Source: Pelomonas sp. SE-A7
Lineage (GTDB): Bacteria > Pseudomonadota > Gammaproteobacteria > Burkholderiales > Burkholderiaceae_C
NCBI RefSeq assembly: GCF_030345705.1
Contig: NZ_JAUASW010000003.1
Location: forward strand, 434,001-498,000
Direction of reading: 5' to 3'
DNA: 64,000 bases
Both the position numbers and the translations under genes were made by a program. Every line of letters starts with the position of its first letter. Within the stretch, counting starts at the first letter, position 1. The notes below the pieces were generated by a model. That model searched no databases, was not told the origin of the DNA, and was given only the letters and a program-made list of their open reading frames with translations. This document shows positions 34,047 to 43,820 of the stretch, one piece after another.

Positions 34047-36494
34047 TCAGCGACCGCCGGTGCCCGTAGACACCACCTCGCCGCGCGTGCCACCCAGCCA
34101 GCCGGTCTTGCTCGAGTTGAAGTGGATCGCGGACAGCGAGGAGCCGGTGGTCAGGCTGCGGTCCTGCCAGGTCGCACCGCGGTCCGTGGTGGTGAACAGT
34201 GCGCCGCCGTCGCCGGCGATCCAGGGCTGACCATCGGCGGCCACGCCCACCGCCCGCAGCGCCGGCCAGTCCTTGCCGGGCAGCTTGTGCTCGGTCCAGG
34301 TCTGGCCGCCATCGCGGGTCACGTGCACGTAGCCGACCACCGGCGCCGCCAGATAGCCGACCACCCACCATTCGTTGGCGTCGACCATCAGCATCTGCTT
34401 GAAATAGAACTGCGCGGTCGGAATGACGACGTTGGACCAGGTCGCACCGCCGTCGCGCGTCACCGAGATGCCGGCCTTCTCGATATTGATCAGGCCCAGC
34501 TGGTCGTTGACGAACTGGATGTCGTTGCTCAGCACGGCATTGCCGGTGCGGGTCCAGGTGGCGCCACCATCGGTGGTTCGCATCAGATAGCCGGCGTCCA
34601 GCACCACGTCACCATTGTTGGCATCGCGGAAGTGGGCGGTCCAGACATGGGCGGCGCCGAACTGGGCCCGGCCCTTCTCGGTCCAGGTGTCGCCGCGGTT
34701 GTCGCTGAAATACACGTTGCCGTTGCGTGCCGTCCAGGCCTTGCTGCCGAAGACCTGCAGCTTGCTGCGGTAGTTGGCCGGGAAGAAGAACGCCGAGAGA
34801 TCGCCGAGCTGCTGTACACGCCAGTTGCGCCCACCATCGTCGGTGGCCAGCAGGCCGGAGCCGGAGGTGGTGGCCAGTCCCTTGCCGGTCTGACCGTCCC
34901 AGAAGCCCAGGGCCGTGATTGAGCCCAGGTCGTCGGCATTGGCAATCCGCACCCAGCGGCCCGTCGCATCATCGCGCCTGTATTGCGCGCCATTGTTGGC
35001 CTCGACCACGACCCGCCCTGCCTCGCCCGACAGGATGCGGGTCACGCCGATTCCCGCCTCGGCAAGGCCAGTCTTGGTCCAGGTCTTGCCCTCGTCCAGG
35101 GTTTCGTACAGCACGCCCAGGGTCTCGCCGAACTGGCGGTAGACCGTCAGCAGACGCGCCGGATTGCTGCGGTCGGCCCAGCCTTCCACCCGAATGCCGG
35201 TCGGGGCTCCGCCGGCGACGACGGCCTGAGTCCAGTTCGCACCGCCGTCGGTGCTGCGGTAGACCGTGCTGCCGAGCGCCCAAAGCACCCGGCCGTTGGT
35301 AGGCACAAGGAGCGTGGGGTAGTAGATCGGCCTTTCCGTGGCCGGGCTGATCCGGGAGCGCGACAGGCGGACGCCGTCCTCCTTGATCGCGATGCGCTCC
35401 CAGGTCTGGCCGCCATCGAAGGTCCGCAACACGGCACGCAGGTCGGGACCGTTGCTGATCGGCTGGTCGGCCCACTGCACGCGCACGGCCGTCAGCTCAT
35501 CCACCGCGGTGAGATCGTCGGTCCAGAAATACCAGCCGGGGCCGCTCGACTCCCAGGGCTCGCGCGTGGTCGGGGTCGGGCCATAGGCCTGGTAGGCCTG
35601 GCCCAGGTCGGTGTAGCGGCCATCCGGAGCCCAGAGTGCGCTCGAAGGCCGAGCCGTGGCCACCGTCTTGGCCACGCTCAACCAGGTCGTGCCGCCGTCG
35701 CTGCTCGCCGCGGCCAGGCCGCTGCGGCGCACCACGATGCGGCGGCTGTCGAGCAGGTCCAGCGTCTGGCCGAGGCCGGTCGAGTTGAACCCGGGCGCCA
35801 TGCTCTTTGCCGCCCATTGCGTGCCACCATCGGTGGTCAGGTACAGCGTGCCGTCCTTGGCCAGGGCCGCGCCGACTTGCGCATCCACGAAGTTGATCGA
35901 TACAAAGGACTTGCCCGCGGCCTTGAAGCCGGCGGTCCAGCTGCTGCCGCCATCGGTGGTCTTGAAAAGCTGACCGTCGGCGCCGGCCGCCCAGCCCAGG
36001 CTGGCGCTCAGCAGGGCGACGCCGTTGAAGCGCTCGCCGACCCGCGGCGTCTGCCAGCACCAGCCGCTGCTGTTGGCGCCGCTGCAGCTCAGATTGCGCA
36101 CATGGGCCAGGCTGTTCACCACAACGGTCTGCGTCGCTTCGCGGAACGTGCCAGCGGCATTGGTCACCTTGAACTTGACCGCGAAGTCGCCAGTCTTGGC
36201 ATAGGCATGCTTGGGGCTGGGCTCGGCGCTGGTGCTGCCATCGCCAAAGTCCCAGGCAAAAGTCAGCCCGGTGAGGCCCGACACGCTGTTGCCGAAGGAC
36301 TGCTCGACGCCGATCTCGGTGGCGGCCAGGGCGGTCAGCGTCACCTGGTCCGGCAAGGCCGTGCCTTGCGGCGGCTTGGGCGGTTCGACGGTCGAGCCTC
36401 CGCCACCACCGCCGCCGCCACAAGCGGCCATCAGGCTGGTCAGCGCCACAGTGGCGGCAAGGGCTCGCAGGCGCGAGCGATGGACGGCGTTCAT
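34047..36494 (-). CDS. PKD and Ycf48/BNR-type Asp-box propeller lipoprotein, paralogue 3
   Basis: 815 residues. Lipobox MAAC (C25) followed by eight Gly and a short Pro-containing linker. The PKD-like domain (FAWDFGDGST, near residues 79-88) is followed by CSGANSSGWCWQ with C137 and C146, then about 12 Asp-box repeats (TTDGGSSW, TRDGGQTW, TTDRGATW). It ends in GGTRGEVVSTGTGGR, matching the terminal GG-x-V-x-T-x-x-GG pattern of the other two. Upstream, GAGGGAG serves as the ribosome-binding site. It is the first gene of the array in transcription order and is divergent from recG. Confidence 0.85.
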   Translation of the reverse strand: MNAVHRSRLRALAATVALTSLMAACGGGGGGGGSTVEPPKPPQGTALPDQVTLTALAATEIGVEQSFGNSVSGLTGLTFAWDFGDGSTSAEPSPKHAYAKTGDFAVKFKVTNAAGTFREATQTVVVNSLAHVRNLSCSGANSSGWCWQTPRVGERFNGVALLSASLGWAAGADGQLFKTTDGGSSWTAGFKAAGKSFVSINFVDAQVGAALAKDGTLYLTTDGGTQWAAKSMAPGFNSTGLGQTLDLLDSRRIVVRRSGLAAASSDGGTTWLSVAKTVATARPSSALWAPDGRYTDLGQAYQAYGPTPTTREPWESSGPGWYFWTDDLTAVDELTAVRVQWADQPISNGPDLRAVLRTFDGGQTWERIAIKEDGVRLSRSRISPATERPIYYPTLLVPTNGRVLWALGSTVYRSTDGGANWTQAVVAGGAPTGIRVEGWADRSNPARLLTVYRQFGETLGVLYETLDEGKTWTKTGLAEAGIGVTRILSGEAGRVVVEANNGAQYRRDDATGRWVRIANADDLGSITALGFWDGQTGKGLATTSGSGLLATDDGGRNWRVQQLGDLSAFFFPANYRSKLQVFGSKAWTARNGNVYFSDNRGDTWTEKGRAQFGAAHVWTAHFRDANNGDVVLDAGYLMRTTDGGATWTRTGNAVLSNDIQFVNDQLGLINIEKAGISVTRDGGATWSNVVIPTAQFYFKQMLMVDANEWWVVGYLAAPVVGYVHVTRDGGQTWTEHKLPGKDWPALRAVGVAADGQPWIAGDGGALFTTTDRGATWQDRSLTTGSSLSAIHFNSSKTGWLGGTRGEVVSTGTGGR

Positions 36495-36609
36495 TCTTGT
36501 GCTCCCTCGTCAGCAGCTATCGACGACGGGCGCGATTCTGCCGGCATTTCATTTCAGTTGCCGGCCACCGGATTCGTCCTTTTGGGGGGAGATCTCGCTC
36601 AGTGCAAGG

Positions 36610-36615
36610 CAGAAT
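36610..36615 (+). promoter_or_regulatory. Candidate -10 box eight bases before recG start
   Basis: CAGAAT followed by TCCCGCCC precedes the ATG at 36624 with no ribosome-binding site. Same layout as at rlmJ, tgt and yigZ. Confidence 0.35.
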
Positions 36616-36623
36616 TCCCGCCC

Positions 36624-38678
36624 ATGCCCGAGGCCGCCCCCGCATCAGCCAACAAACCCAAGTCCGCCCCCCGCAAGGCCATGGACAAGCTGGGCCTGTT
36701 GCGCGACATCGACCTGGCCCTGCACCTGCCGCTTCGTTACGAAGACGAGACGCGGCTGACGCCCATCGCCGAGGCGCTGGAAGGGCAGACGGTGCAGTGC
36801 GAGGGCCGGGTCACCGAGTGCAAGGTGGAGCTGCGCAGCCGGCGCCAGCTGCTGGTGCGAATAGAAGACGCGAGCGGCGAGCTGCTGCTGCGCTTCCTGA
36901 ATTTCTATCCCTCGCAGCAGAAGCAGATGGCGCAGGGCCAGCGGCTGCGGGTGCGCGGCGAATTGCGCGGCGGCTTCTTTGGCCGCGAGATGGTGCATCC
37001 AGTGGTCAAGGCGGTGGACGAGACCACGCCGCTGGCGCAGGCCCTGACCCCGGTCTACCCGGCCAGTGCCGGCCTGCCGCAAGCCTATCTGCGCAAGGCC
37101 ATCGAGGCGGCCATGAAGCGCGCGCCGCTGGAAGAAGTGCTGCCGTCGCGCAGCGTGCCGGCCCAACTGCCCTCGCTGCGCGAGGCGCTGAATTTTCTGC
37201 ACCATCCGCCACCGCGTGTGCCGCTGGCCACCCTGGAGGACCACACGCACCCGGCCTGGCAGCGGCTCAAGTTCGAGGAGCTGCTGGCCCAGCAGCTGAG
37301 CCAGCTCAAGGCGCAGAGGGAGCGCGCCCATCTGAAGGCGCCGGCGCTGCAGGGGCGACGCGAGGGCCTCCATGAGCAACTGCTGGGCCATCTGCCGTTC
37401 CAGCTGACCGGCGCCCAGCAGCGCGTGGTCGAGGAGATTGCGCAAGACCTGGCCCTGGCCAAGCCCATGCACAGGCTGCTGCAGGGTGACGTGGGATCCG
37501 GCAAGACCGTGGTCGCGGCGCTGGCCGCGGCCGTGTGCATGGATGCCGGCTGGCAATGCGCGCTGATGGCGCCGACCGAGATCCTGGCCGAGCAGCATTT
37601 CCGCAAGCTGATCGCCTGGCTGGAGCCGCTGGGCGTGCGCGTGGCCTGGCTGACCGGCTCGGTCAAGGGCAAGGCGCGCCAGAAGATGCTGGACGCCGTC
37701 GCCTCTGGCGAGGCCAACCTGGTGGTGGGCACGCATGCGGTGATCGAAGACAAGGTCGCGTTCGCCAAGCTGGGCCTGGCCGTGGTCGACGAGCAGCACC
37801 GCTTCGGCGTGGCGCAGCGACTGGCGCTGCGCAAGAAGCTGGCCGCGCAGGCGCTGGAGCCTCACTTGTTGATGATGAGTGCCACGCCCATCCCGCGCAC
37901 CTTGGCGATGACCTATTTCGCCGACCTGGACGTGTCCACCATCGACGAGCTGCCGCCCGGCCGCAGCCCCATCGTCACCCGCGTGTTCGCCGACAACCGG
38001 CGCGACGAGGTGATCGCCAAGATCCGCGACGCTGCCGACGAGGGCCGGCAGGTCTACTGGGTCTGCCCGCTGATCGAAGAGTCGGAGGCCCTGGACCTGA
38101 AGAACGCCACCGACACCCATGCCGAGCTGAGCGCCGCCCTGCCCGGCCATGCGGTCGGTCTCCTGCACGGCCGCATGTCGCCTGGCGAGAAGGCTGCGGT
38201 GATGGACGCCTTCAGCGGCGGCCTGAGCAAGGTGCTGGTCGCCACCACGGTGATCGAGGTCGGCGTCGATGTGCCCAATGCCAGCCTGATGGTGGTCGAG
38301 CATGCCGAGCGCTTCGGGCTTTCGCAGCTGCACCAGCTGCGCGGCCGCGTGGGCCGCGGCGCCGTGGCCAGTGTCTGCGTGCTGCTCTACACCGCGCCGC
38401 TGTCGGTGACCGGCAAGTCGCGGCTCAAGGCCATGGCCGAGACCACCGACGGGTTCGAGATCGCCCGCCGCGACCTCGACATCCGCGGCCCCGGCGAGTT
38501 CATGGGCACGCGCCAGAGCGGCGCCGAGCTCTTGCGCTTCGCCGACATCCAGGAAGACGCGCCCCTGCTCAAGGCCGCGCGCGCGCTTGCCCCGCAGCTG
38601 CTGGACGAACATCCGGACGCCGCGCGCCGCCAGGTCGAACGCTGGCTGGGCGGCAAGGCCGAGTTCCTCAAAGCCTGA
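36624..38678 (+). CDS. recG: ATP-dependent DNA helicase RecG
   Basis: Branch-migrating helicase that regresses stalled forks and processes Holliday junctions and R-loops. 684 residues (E. coli 693). An N-terminal wedge OB-fold domain is followed by the SF2 helicase core: GDVGSGKT (288-295), VVDEQHRFGV (DEQH box 389-392), MSATPIPRTLAMT, LLHGRMSPGEK, ATTVIEVGVDVPNA and QLHQLRGRVGRG. The very long upstream open frame is antisense read-through of the lipoprotein gene; the ATG at 36624 gives MPEAAPASANKPKSAPRKAM with the expected N-terminal length. Ends in the RecG-typical LLDEHPDAARRQVERWLG. Confidence 0.97.
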   Translation: MPEAAPASANKPKSAPRKAMDKLGLLRDIDLALHLPLRYEDETRLTPIAEALEGQTVQCEGRVTECKVELRSRRQLLVRIEDASGELLLRFLNFYPSQQKQMAQGQRLRVRGELRGGFFGREMVHPVVKAVDETTPLAQALTPVYPASAGLPQAYLRKAIEAAMKRAPLEEVLPSRSVPAQLPSLREALNFLHHPPPRVPLATLEDHTHPAWQRLKFEELLAQQLSQLKAQRERAHLKAPALQGRREGLHEQLLGHLPFQLTGAQQRVVEEIAQDLALAKPMHRLLQGDVGSGKTVVAALAAAVCMDAGWQCALMAPTEILAEQHFRKLIAWLEPLGVRVAWLTGSVKGKARQKMLDAVASGEANLVVGTHAVIEDKVAFAKLGLAVVDEQHRFGVAQRLALRKKLAAQALEPHLLMMSATPIPRTLAMTYFADLDVSTIDELPPGRSPIVTRVFADNRRDEVIAKIRDAADEGRQVYWVCPLIEESEALDLKNATDTHAELSAALPGHAVGLLHGRMSPGEKAAVMDAFSGGLSKVLVATTVIEVGVDVPNASLMVVEHAERFGLSQLHQLRGRVGRGAVASVCVLLYTAPLSVTGKSRLKAMAETTDGFEIARRDLDIRGPGEFMGTRQSGAELLRFADIQEDAPLLKAARALAPQLLDEHPDAARRQVERWLGGKAEFLKA

Positions 38679-38717
38679 GTTGGACTGCAAGCCTGAACTC
38701 CGGCTTTCCTGCCTGCC

Positions 38718-38723
38718 TATACT
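38718..38723 (+). promoter_or_regulatory. Candidate -10 box (TATACT) of the hydrolase lipoprotein gene
   Basis: TATACT followed by GCGCCC lies in the 142-bp gap after recG, about 97 bases before the next ATG. A matching -35 is not clear. Confidence 0.35.
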
Positions 38724-38820
38724 GCGCCCGCTTCACCGGCGCGACAGCGGCGCACCTGCAGTAGCGTCCTTCGCTTTGTTCGACCTTCTTGCAACGAGGC
38801 CATGCAGCCTCGGCCTATCG

Positions 38821-39714
38821 ATGAACAAGACGACCCCGACCCTGCGGCAACGGCTGTTGCTGCTCCCCTTGCTGGCGGCGGCCTTGAGCGCCTGCTCGAC
38901 CATTGAGGTGAAGGACAGCGACCTCTTCGTCCGCAGCACCCGGCCGATCCCCGACGACTGGTGGAGTCAGGCCCAGACGCTGGCGAGCGACAAGGGCGCG
39001 AAGCTGGAGCAGGTGCGCTTCCAGTCGGCCGACGGCACGGCCCTGGGCGGCCTGTTCCTGCGCCAGAACGGCGCCCGCGTGACGGCCGTCTACTTCCAGG
39101 GTGGCGGCAACCTGGTCCAGCGCACCTACGGCGGCCTGATCCGCCAGGCATCGTCGCTGCCGGTCAATGTGCTGTTCTGGGATTACCGTGGCATGGGCCT
39201 GTCCGCCGGGCAAGGCGGCACGACCCATCTGATCGAAGACGCCCAGGCGGCGGTGCGCGAGGCCAGGCGCCTGTCAGGCGAGAGCCTGCCGGTCGTCTAC
39301 TGGGGCTTCTCGCTGGGCACCCTGGTCAGTTCGCACCTGGCCAGTGTCCAGCCACCCGACGCCTTGCTGCTGGAAGGCACGCTGACCACCGCGCAGGACT
39401 GGGCCGAGAACCAGGTGCCCTGGTATGCCAGGCCCTTTGTCCGCATCAAGCTGGACGACAGCGTGAAGTCCTATGACAACCACAACGCGCTGCGTGCCTT
39501 GAAGGCACCGACGCTGATGCTGGTGGGCAGCAAGGACGAGGTCAGCCCGACCTCGTTCACTCGCAGCCTGGAGCAGGCCATGCAGCACCGCAGCAGCTGC
39601 CTGCGAGTGATGGAGGTGGCCGAGGTGCCCCATGGCGGCGCGCTCTACAAGCCCGAAGCGGTTCAAGCCGCGCAGGCCCTGCTCGAGAAGGGCGCCGCGC
39701 GGCAGGGCTGCTGA
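38821..39714 (+). CDS. Alpha/beta-hydrolase lipoprotein
   Basis: 297 residues. The signal peptide ends at lipobox LSAC (C25, followed by Ser-Thr, unlike the Gly-tract lipoproteins nearby). The mature part is an alpha/beta-hydrolase: YFQGGGNLVQ near residue 91 (oxyanion region), FWDYRGMGLSAG, nucleophile elbow GFSLG with S164, an acid candidate in LMLVGSKDEVSP and a late His in VPHGGALY. This is the common 'alpha/beta fold hydrolase' lipoprotein type, perhaps an esterase or thioesterase. It has its own promoter-like region downstream of recG and is convergent with another alpha/beta hydrolase gene. Confidence 0.85.
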   Translation: MNKTTPTLRQRLLLLPLLAAALSACSTIEVKDSDLFVRSTRPIPDDWWSQAQTLASDKGAKLEQVRFQSADGTALGGLFLRQNGARVTAVYFQGGGNLVQRTYGGLIRQASSLPVNVLFWDYRGMGLSAGQGGTTHLIEDAQAAVREARRLSGESLPVVYWGFSLGTLVSSHLASVQPPDALLLEGTLTTAQDWAENQVPWYARPFVRIKLDDSVKSYDNHNALRALKAPTLMLVGSKDEVSPTSFTRSLEQAMQHRSSCLRVMEVAEVPHGGALYKPEAVQAAQALLEKGAARQGC

Positions 39715-39733
39715 AGCCGGAATCGCTCCGCGT

Positions 39734-40669
39734 TCACCGCTGGGCGATGAAGCCCTTGACGGCGCCGACCAGCCAGTCGGCGTCGTCCCACATCAGGAAG
39801 TGGTAGCCGGCCTCGCTCATGCGGATGTCCACGCCCTTGAGGTTGGCGTACTGGGTTTCGAAGATCTTGCGGGTGCTTTCCTGCGTGGCGCCCATGGGCT
39901 TGTAGGCGGCCCAGGAGCCCAGCACCAGGGTCGGCACCTGGATCTTGGACAGCTGCGGACGCAGGTCCGTGCCCCAAAGCTCGGTCATGGCCTGGGCCGT
40001 GGTGGCCCGGTCGCTGCTGAGGCCCCAGGCGACCACGCGCTCTATGCCTTGCGCGTTGTTCGTCATGCCCGGTGCCATGGCCTTGACCTGGGCCGCAGCC
40101 TGCTCGTCGCTGGCCGCGGCCATCTGCTGGCGCATGCCCTGCAGCATGGGCTTGAGGCTTTCGGCCGTGGCGTTCGGGTCGCGCACCGCGCCTATGAAGG
40201 CCAGTGCGTCCACGATCACCAGGCGCTCGAAGCGCTGCGGCGCCTCGCTGCCCAGCATCAGGGCCAGTGCGCCACCGAGGCTGTGGCCCATGACCACCGG
40301 CTTGGCGAGCTTCTTGTCGTCCACATAGGACTGCAGCTGCTGCCGCATGCTGTTCAGCCATTGCTCCTGCTGGACCGGCTTGGCGCCGGCAAAGCCGGGC
40401 AGCTGGACGATGTGGCACTGCACTTGCGGCTGCAGGGCTGCGCAGGTCTCGGTCCAGACCGAGGCGGCGCTGTTCAGGCCCGGGATCATCAGCACCGGCT
40501 TGCCCGTGCCCACCACCTGGACCTGCAGGTCGCGGTAGCTGGTGGCGGCCGGCGCGGCGGCGGGGGTGGCGGGGGTGGCGGCCTCGCTGCGGCTGCTGTT
40601 CAGCGACGCGATGATGGCGATCGCCAGGATGAACCAGGGGGCGCGGGTCTTGAACGGCTGGGTCTGCAT
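39734..40669 (-). CDS. Secreted alpha/beta-hydrolase
   Basis: 311 residues. An N-terminal hydrophobic segment (12-22) and an Ala-Pro-rich stretch (31-43) suggest export. The catalytic domain has MIPGLNSAASVW (oxyanion loop), the nucleophile elbow GHSLGG with S130, and a His near the end in SEAGYHFLMWDD. Members with this shape hydrolyse esters or lactones; substrate unknown. The gene ends 20 bases from the convergent hydrolase lipoprotein gene. Sequence similarity between the two is limited to the fold motifs. Confidence 0.87.
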   Translation of the reverse strand: MQTQPFKTRAPWFILAIAIIASLNSSRSEAATPATPAAAPAATSYRDLQVQVVGTGKPVLMIPGLNSAASVWTETCAALQPQVQCHIVQLPGFAGAKPVQQEQWLNSMRQQLQSYVDDKKLAKPVVMGHSLGGALALMLGSEAPQRFERLVIVDALAFIGAVRDPNATAESLKPMLQGMRQQMAAASDEQAAAQVKAMAPGMTNNAQGIERVVAWGLSSDRATTAQAMTELWGTDLRPQLSKIQVPTLVLGSWAAYKPMGATQESTRKIFETQYANLKGVDIRMSEAGYHFLMWDDADWLVGAVKGFIAQR

Positions 40670-40800
40670 GGTGTTTCTCCTCCTGCGGTTGATGGACAGT
40701 GGGGCGGACTGTGCCGGGCAGGACCGCCGGCCTCAGCCGGCCTGCGACGAATGGCAAGGCCGGCGGATGGCTGGCGACGGACGCGGGCGAGCGGGAGAAA

Positions 40801-42030
40801 TCAGCGGCAGGCGGGCGGTGGCGGCGTGCCGACCACGTGGCCGTCGCTGAGCGTGCGCAGGAAGCATTCCAGGTCGATCAGGTCCTGGGCGCTCATGGGC
40901 GGCCGGTCGCCCGGCTTGCGGCCGACGAAGGGCGGGAAGGTCGACAGGTTGGCCCGGTAGGCAGCCGGCAGGTCATCGAACTTCTGCACCTGGCCGCCCT
41001 GCACCGGATACCAGCGCTCGGGCTCGGTATCGCGCGTGTTGTAGAAGTCCAGCACCTGGGCCAGGGTGTTGAAGCGGCCGTTGTGGAAGAACACCGGCTT
41101 GAGCGCGATGTTGCGCAGGCCCGGCGTGCGGAACAGGCCGCACAGGTCCTTGCGGTCCGCCAGGTCCTTGCGCAGCGGGCCGCACAGGCCCAGGTCGAAG
41201 TAGTTCGGATCGCTGTTGGCCGGGATGGCCGGGTTGCGCGGCACGCCGATGGCGGCATAGCCGAAGTCGGTGAACAGCGGCGGCTTGCCGTCGGCGCTGA
41301 AGTCGAAATGGCAGGCCGAGCAATTGCCGCGCGAGGGATCGCGGAACACCTGCTGGCCGCGCTGCTCCGGGGCCGTGAACACGGCCCGGTTCGACTGCAC
41401 CAGGTCGAACTTGCTGTCGTAGGGATGCAGGCTGCGGTCCTCGAGCTGGAAGGCCTGCAGCGCCTGCTCCAGCTGGGCGGTCACGGTGGTGCCGTCGCCG
41501 TTGCTGCCGAAAAGGACGGAGAACGGCTGGGAAGTCGCCGAGACGCGCAAGCGCCGCGCCAGCGCATCGGCATTGGCGTTGTCGAATTCCAGTGGGTTGA
41601 ACAGCACCAGATGGGCCTGGGCCGCGAAGCTGTCGGCCCGGCCGTCGGCGGTCAGGCCGCCTGAAAGCGAGGCCAGGTCGAAGGGCGGCAGGCGCTCGAG
41701 ATAGCGGATCGAGGGCGCAGCCCGCTGGCCGAACTCGCTCTCGAACTGACCGCCTATCTGCACCGCCAGTGCATTCGGTGCGCCATGACTGAAAGCCGGG
41801 TCATGACAGGTGGCGCAGGACATGCGACCCGAGCCCGACAGCAGTCGGTCGTTGAAGACCTGCTGGCCCAGGGTGGCCAATGCGCTGAGCGCCGGGGCCG
41901 GCGCAGGGGCCGGCGCGGGAGCAGGTGCTGGCGCGGGGGCGGGCGCCGGTGCGCCGCCGCCACCGCCACCGCCGCAAGCGGCGAGCGAAGCGCTCAGCAA
42001 CAAACCCAGGGTGTGCGATATGCGGATCAT
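40801..42030 (-). CDS. Di-heme cytochrome c peroxidase (MauG/CcpA type) lipoprotein
   Basis: 409 residues. Lipobox LAAC (C19), seven Gly and an Ala-Pro linker (27-47) precede a di-heme peroxidase with two heme c sites: CATCH near residue 73 and CSACH near residue 236. [20 protein letters not shown] is a strong family block. Such enzymes reduce hydrogen peroxide with electrons from cytochromes, or oxidise proteins (MauG). Membrane anchoring by lipid is a variation on the soluble periplasmic form. It is divergent from a PQQ-like propeller lipoprotein with the same anchor design, separated by 89 bp. Confidence 0.92.
   Translation of the reverse strand: MIRISHTLGLLLSASLAACGGGGGGGAPAPAPAPAPAPAPAPAPAPALSALATLGQQVFNDRLLSGSGRMSCATCHDPAFSHGAPNALAVQIGGQFESEFGQRAAPSIRYLERLPPFDLASLSGGLTADGRADSFAAQAHLVLFNPLEFDNANADALARRLRVSATSQPFSVLFGSNGDGTTVTAQLEQALQAFQLEDRSLHPYDSKFDLVQSNRAVFTAPEQRGQQVFRDPSRGNCSACHFDFSADGKPPLFTDFGYAAIGVPRNPAIPANSDPNYFDLGLCGPLRKDLADRKDLCGLFRTPGLRNIALKPVFFHNGRFNTLAQVLDFYNTRDTEPERWYPVQGGQVQKFDDLPAAYRANLSTFPPFVGRKPGDRPPMSAQDLIDLECFLRTLSDGHVVGTPPPPACR
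41890..41952 (-). repeat. Ala-Pro linker repeat in the peroxidase gene
   Basis: Sixty-three bases encode about ten Ala-Pro pairs (residues 27-47) using varied codons. It is the short counterpart of the linkers at 31.0-31.3 and 42.2-42.4 kb. Confidence 0.85.
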
Positions 42031-42119
42031 GGGGCGCCGATGCTAACCTCTCGCAGCCCAACCCGCGCCTCGATGCGCGATGGCTTGAAGCCAAGCAAGC
42101 AAAGTACAACGAGGAGACC

Positions 42120-43811
42120 ATGAGCAAGATCCCGCCGATCAGCGCCCCGCCCCAGCCCAAGACCCGACGTGAAGTCCTGGCGCTCAGCCTGCCCGCCCTG
42201 CTGGTCGGTTGTGGCGGTGGTGGTGGTGGTGGCAGTGCCCCCAGCCCCGCGCCAACGCCGGCACCGACGCCAGCCCCCACACCTGCGCCGACACCCGCTC
42301 CCACGCCTGCTCCTACACCGGCCCCGACGCCCGCGCCCGGACCCGCGGTCGCGCCTGCCTGGTCCGGCTACGCTGGCAATGCTCAGCACCAGGCACAGAG
42401 CACGGTGGCCAGCCAGTCGCTGCAGCGCCTGCTGTGGAGCACGCCGGTCGACCTCGTCCCTCCCTACCGCAGCGGCGGCTTCCTGCTGATCCATTACGGC
42501 TCGCCGGCGATCTCGGCTGCCAACACGGTGCTGGTACCGGTCAAGACCACGGCCGACGGCGACTTCCGGGTCGAGGCCTGGAACGGCGCGACCGGGCAGA
42601 AGCTCTGGCAGCAGACCACCGACTACCGGTTGCCCACCAGCAGCTGGACGCCCAGCTTCAACATTGCGCTGGATCGCTACAAGCGGGTCTATGTGCCCGA
42701 GTCCGGCGGCCGCCTGCTGCGCCGCGCCGACGTCGATTCGGCCACCGGCACGGTGGAACGCTTCTGCTTCTACGGCAACAGCGTCTACGCCGCGAACGCG
42801 GGCCTGCTGGACAGCCAGATCCGCATCTGCACGCCACTGACGATCGACGACGCCGGCACCGTGTATTTCGGCTTCCAGGCCTCGGCCGGCAACCTGGCCA
42901 GCCTGACCAGCGGCTTCGCCCGCGTGACCGCCGACGGCACCGGCAACTGGGTCAGCGCCGCGACGGTTGCAGGCGACCCGAGCATCAGCGGGCCGGCCCT
43001 GAACGCGGCACCGGCACTGTCGCTGGACCAGAAGACGCTCTACGTGGTGGTCAGCACCGCGGTGACCAGTGGACAGAACCAGTCGGGCTATCTGCTGGCG
43101 CTTGATGCCACCACGATGGCGATCAAGGCCAAGCAGCTGCTGCGCGAGCCGCAGAACAATGCCCTGGCCCGTGTCACCGATCTTTCCACCGCCTCGCCCA
43201 TGGTCGCGCCCGATGGCGACGTCTACTTCGGCGTCACCAATGCCTCGCGGGACATCCACAACGGCCGCGGCTGGCTGCTTCACTTCGACGCCGGGCTGAC
43301 GACCAGCAAGATCCCGGGCTCCTTCGGCTGGGACGACACGCCGGCCGTGGTACCCGCCAGCCTGGTCCCCAGCTACAAGGGCAGTTCCAGCTACCTGCTG
43401 CTGGTCAAGTACAACAACTACGCCGGCATTGGCACCGGCGACGGCCAGAACCAGATGGCCGTGGTCGACCCGTTCGCGTCGCAGGAAGACCGCTTCACGG
43501 CCCCCAGCGAGAACAAGGTGCAGGTGATGAAGGAAGTCCTCACGGTGAACGGCCTGACCTTCGACACCAGCACCAACCAGGGCGTCCGCGAATGGTGCGT
43601 CAACACCGCGGTGGTCGACCTGCAGACGGGCGCAGCCCTGGTCAACAACGAGGACGGCAAGATCTACCGTTGGGACCTTCGCACCAACCTGCTGAGCGAA
43701 GGCTTCAAGATGAACGACGGCATCGGCCAGGCCTACACACCCAGCCTGATCGGCCCTGGCGGCATCGTCTACGCGATCAACGGCGCCCGGCTGCACGCCA
43801 TAGGCGCCTGA
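42120..43811 (+). CDS. PQQ-like beta-propeller lipoprotein
   Basis: 563 residues. The signal includes [17 protein letters not shown], with lipid Cys C31, seven Gly, and a Thr-Pro/Ala-Pro linker to about residue 80. The remainder is a repeat beta-propeller of the PQQ/quinoprotein-like type: [68 protein letters not shown]. No dehydrogenase catalytic residues are evident, so a structural, binding or sensor role is more likely than quinoprotein enzyme activity. Strong GAGGAG ribosome-binding site. Divergent from the di-heme peroxidase lipoprotein. Confidence 0.85.
   Translation: MSKIPPISAPPQPKTRREVLALSLPALLVGCGGGGGGGSAPSPAPTPAPTPAPTPAPTPAPTPAPTPAPTPAPGPAVAPAWSGYAGNAQHQAQSTVASQSLQRLLWSTPVDLVPPYRSGGFLLIHYGSPAISAANTVLVPVKTTADGDFRVEAWNGATGQKLWQQTTDYRLPTSSWTPSFNIALDRYKRVYVPESGGRLLRRADVDSATGTVERFCFYGNSVYAANAGLLDSQIRICTPLTIDDAGTVYFGFQASAGNLASLTSGFARVTADGTGNWVSAATVAGDPSISGPALNAAPALSLDQKTLYVVVSTAVTSGQNQSGYLLALDATTMAIKAKQLLREPQNNALARVTDLSTASPMVAPDGDVYFGVTNASRDIHNGRGWLLHFDAGLTTSKIPGSFGWDDTPAVVPASLVPSYKGSSSYLLLVKYNNYAGIGTGDGQNQMAVVDPFASQEDRFTAPSENKVQVMKEVLTVNGLTFDTSTNQGVREWCVNTAVVDLQTGAALVNNEDGKIYRWDLRTNLLSEGFKMNDGIGQAYTPSLIGPGGIVYAINGARLHAIGA
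42234..42359 (+). repeat. Thr-Pro/Ala-Pro linker repeat in the PQQ-like lipoprotein
   Basis: About 126 bases of 12-bp units encode PTPAP-type repeats (residues 39-80). It resembles the linker in propeller lipoprotein paralogue 1. Confidence 0.85.
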
Positions 43812-43820
43812 GCCAACGCT

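Noticed and set aside
28790..36494. Sialidase function for the Asp-box proteins
   Set aside because: Asp-boxes occur in many propellers; I see no Arg triad, Tyr/Glu pair or FRIP motif as expected in sialidases.
34983..36623. Upstream extension of recG by about 540 codons
   Set aside because: The extension is antisense to lipoprotein paralogue 3; the RecG N-terminal domain starts at 36624.
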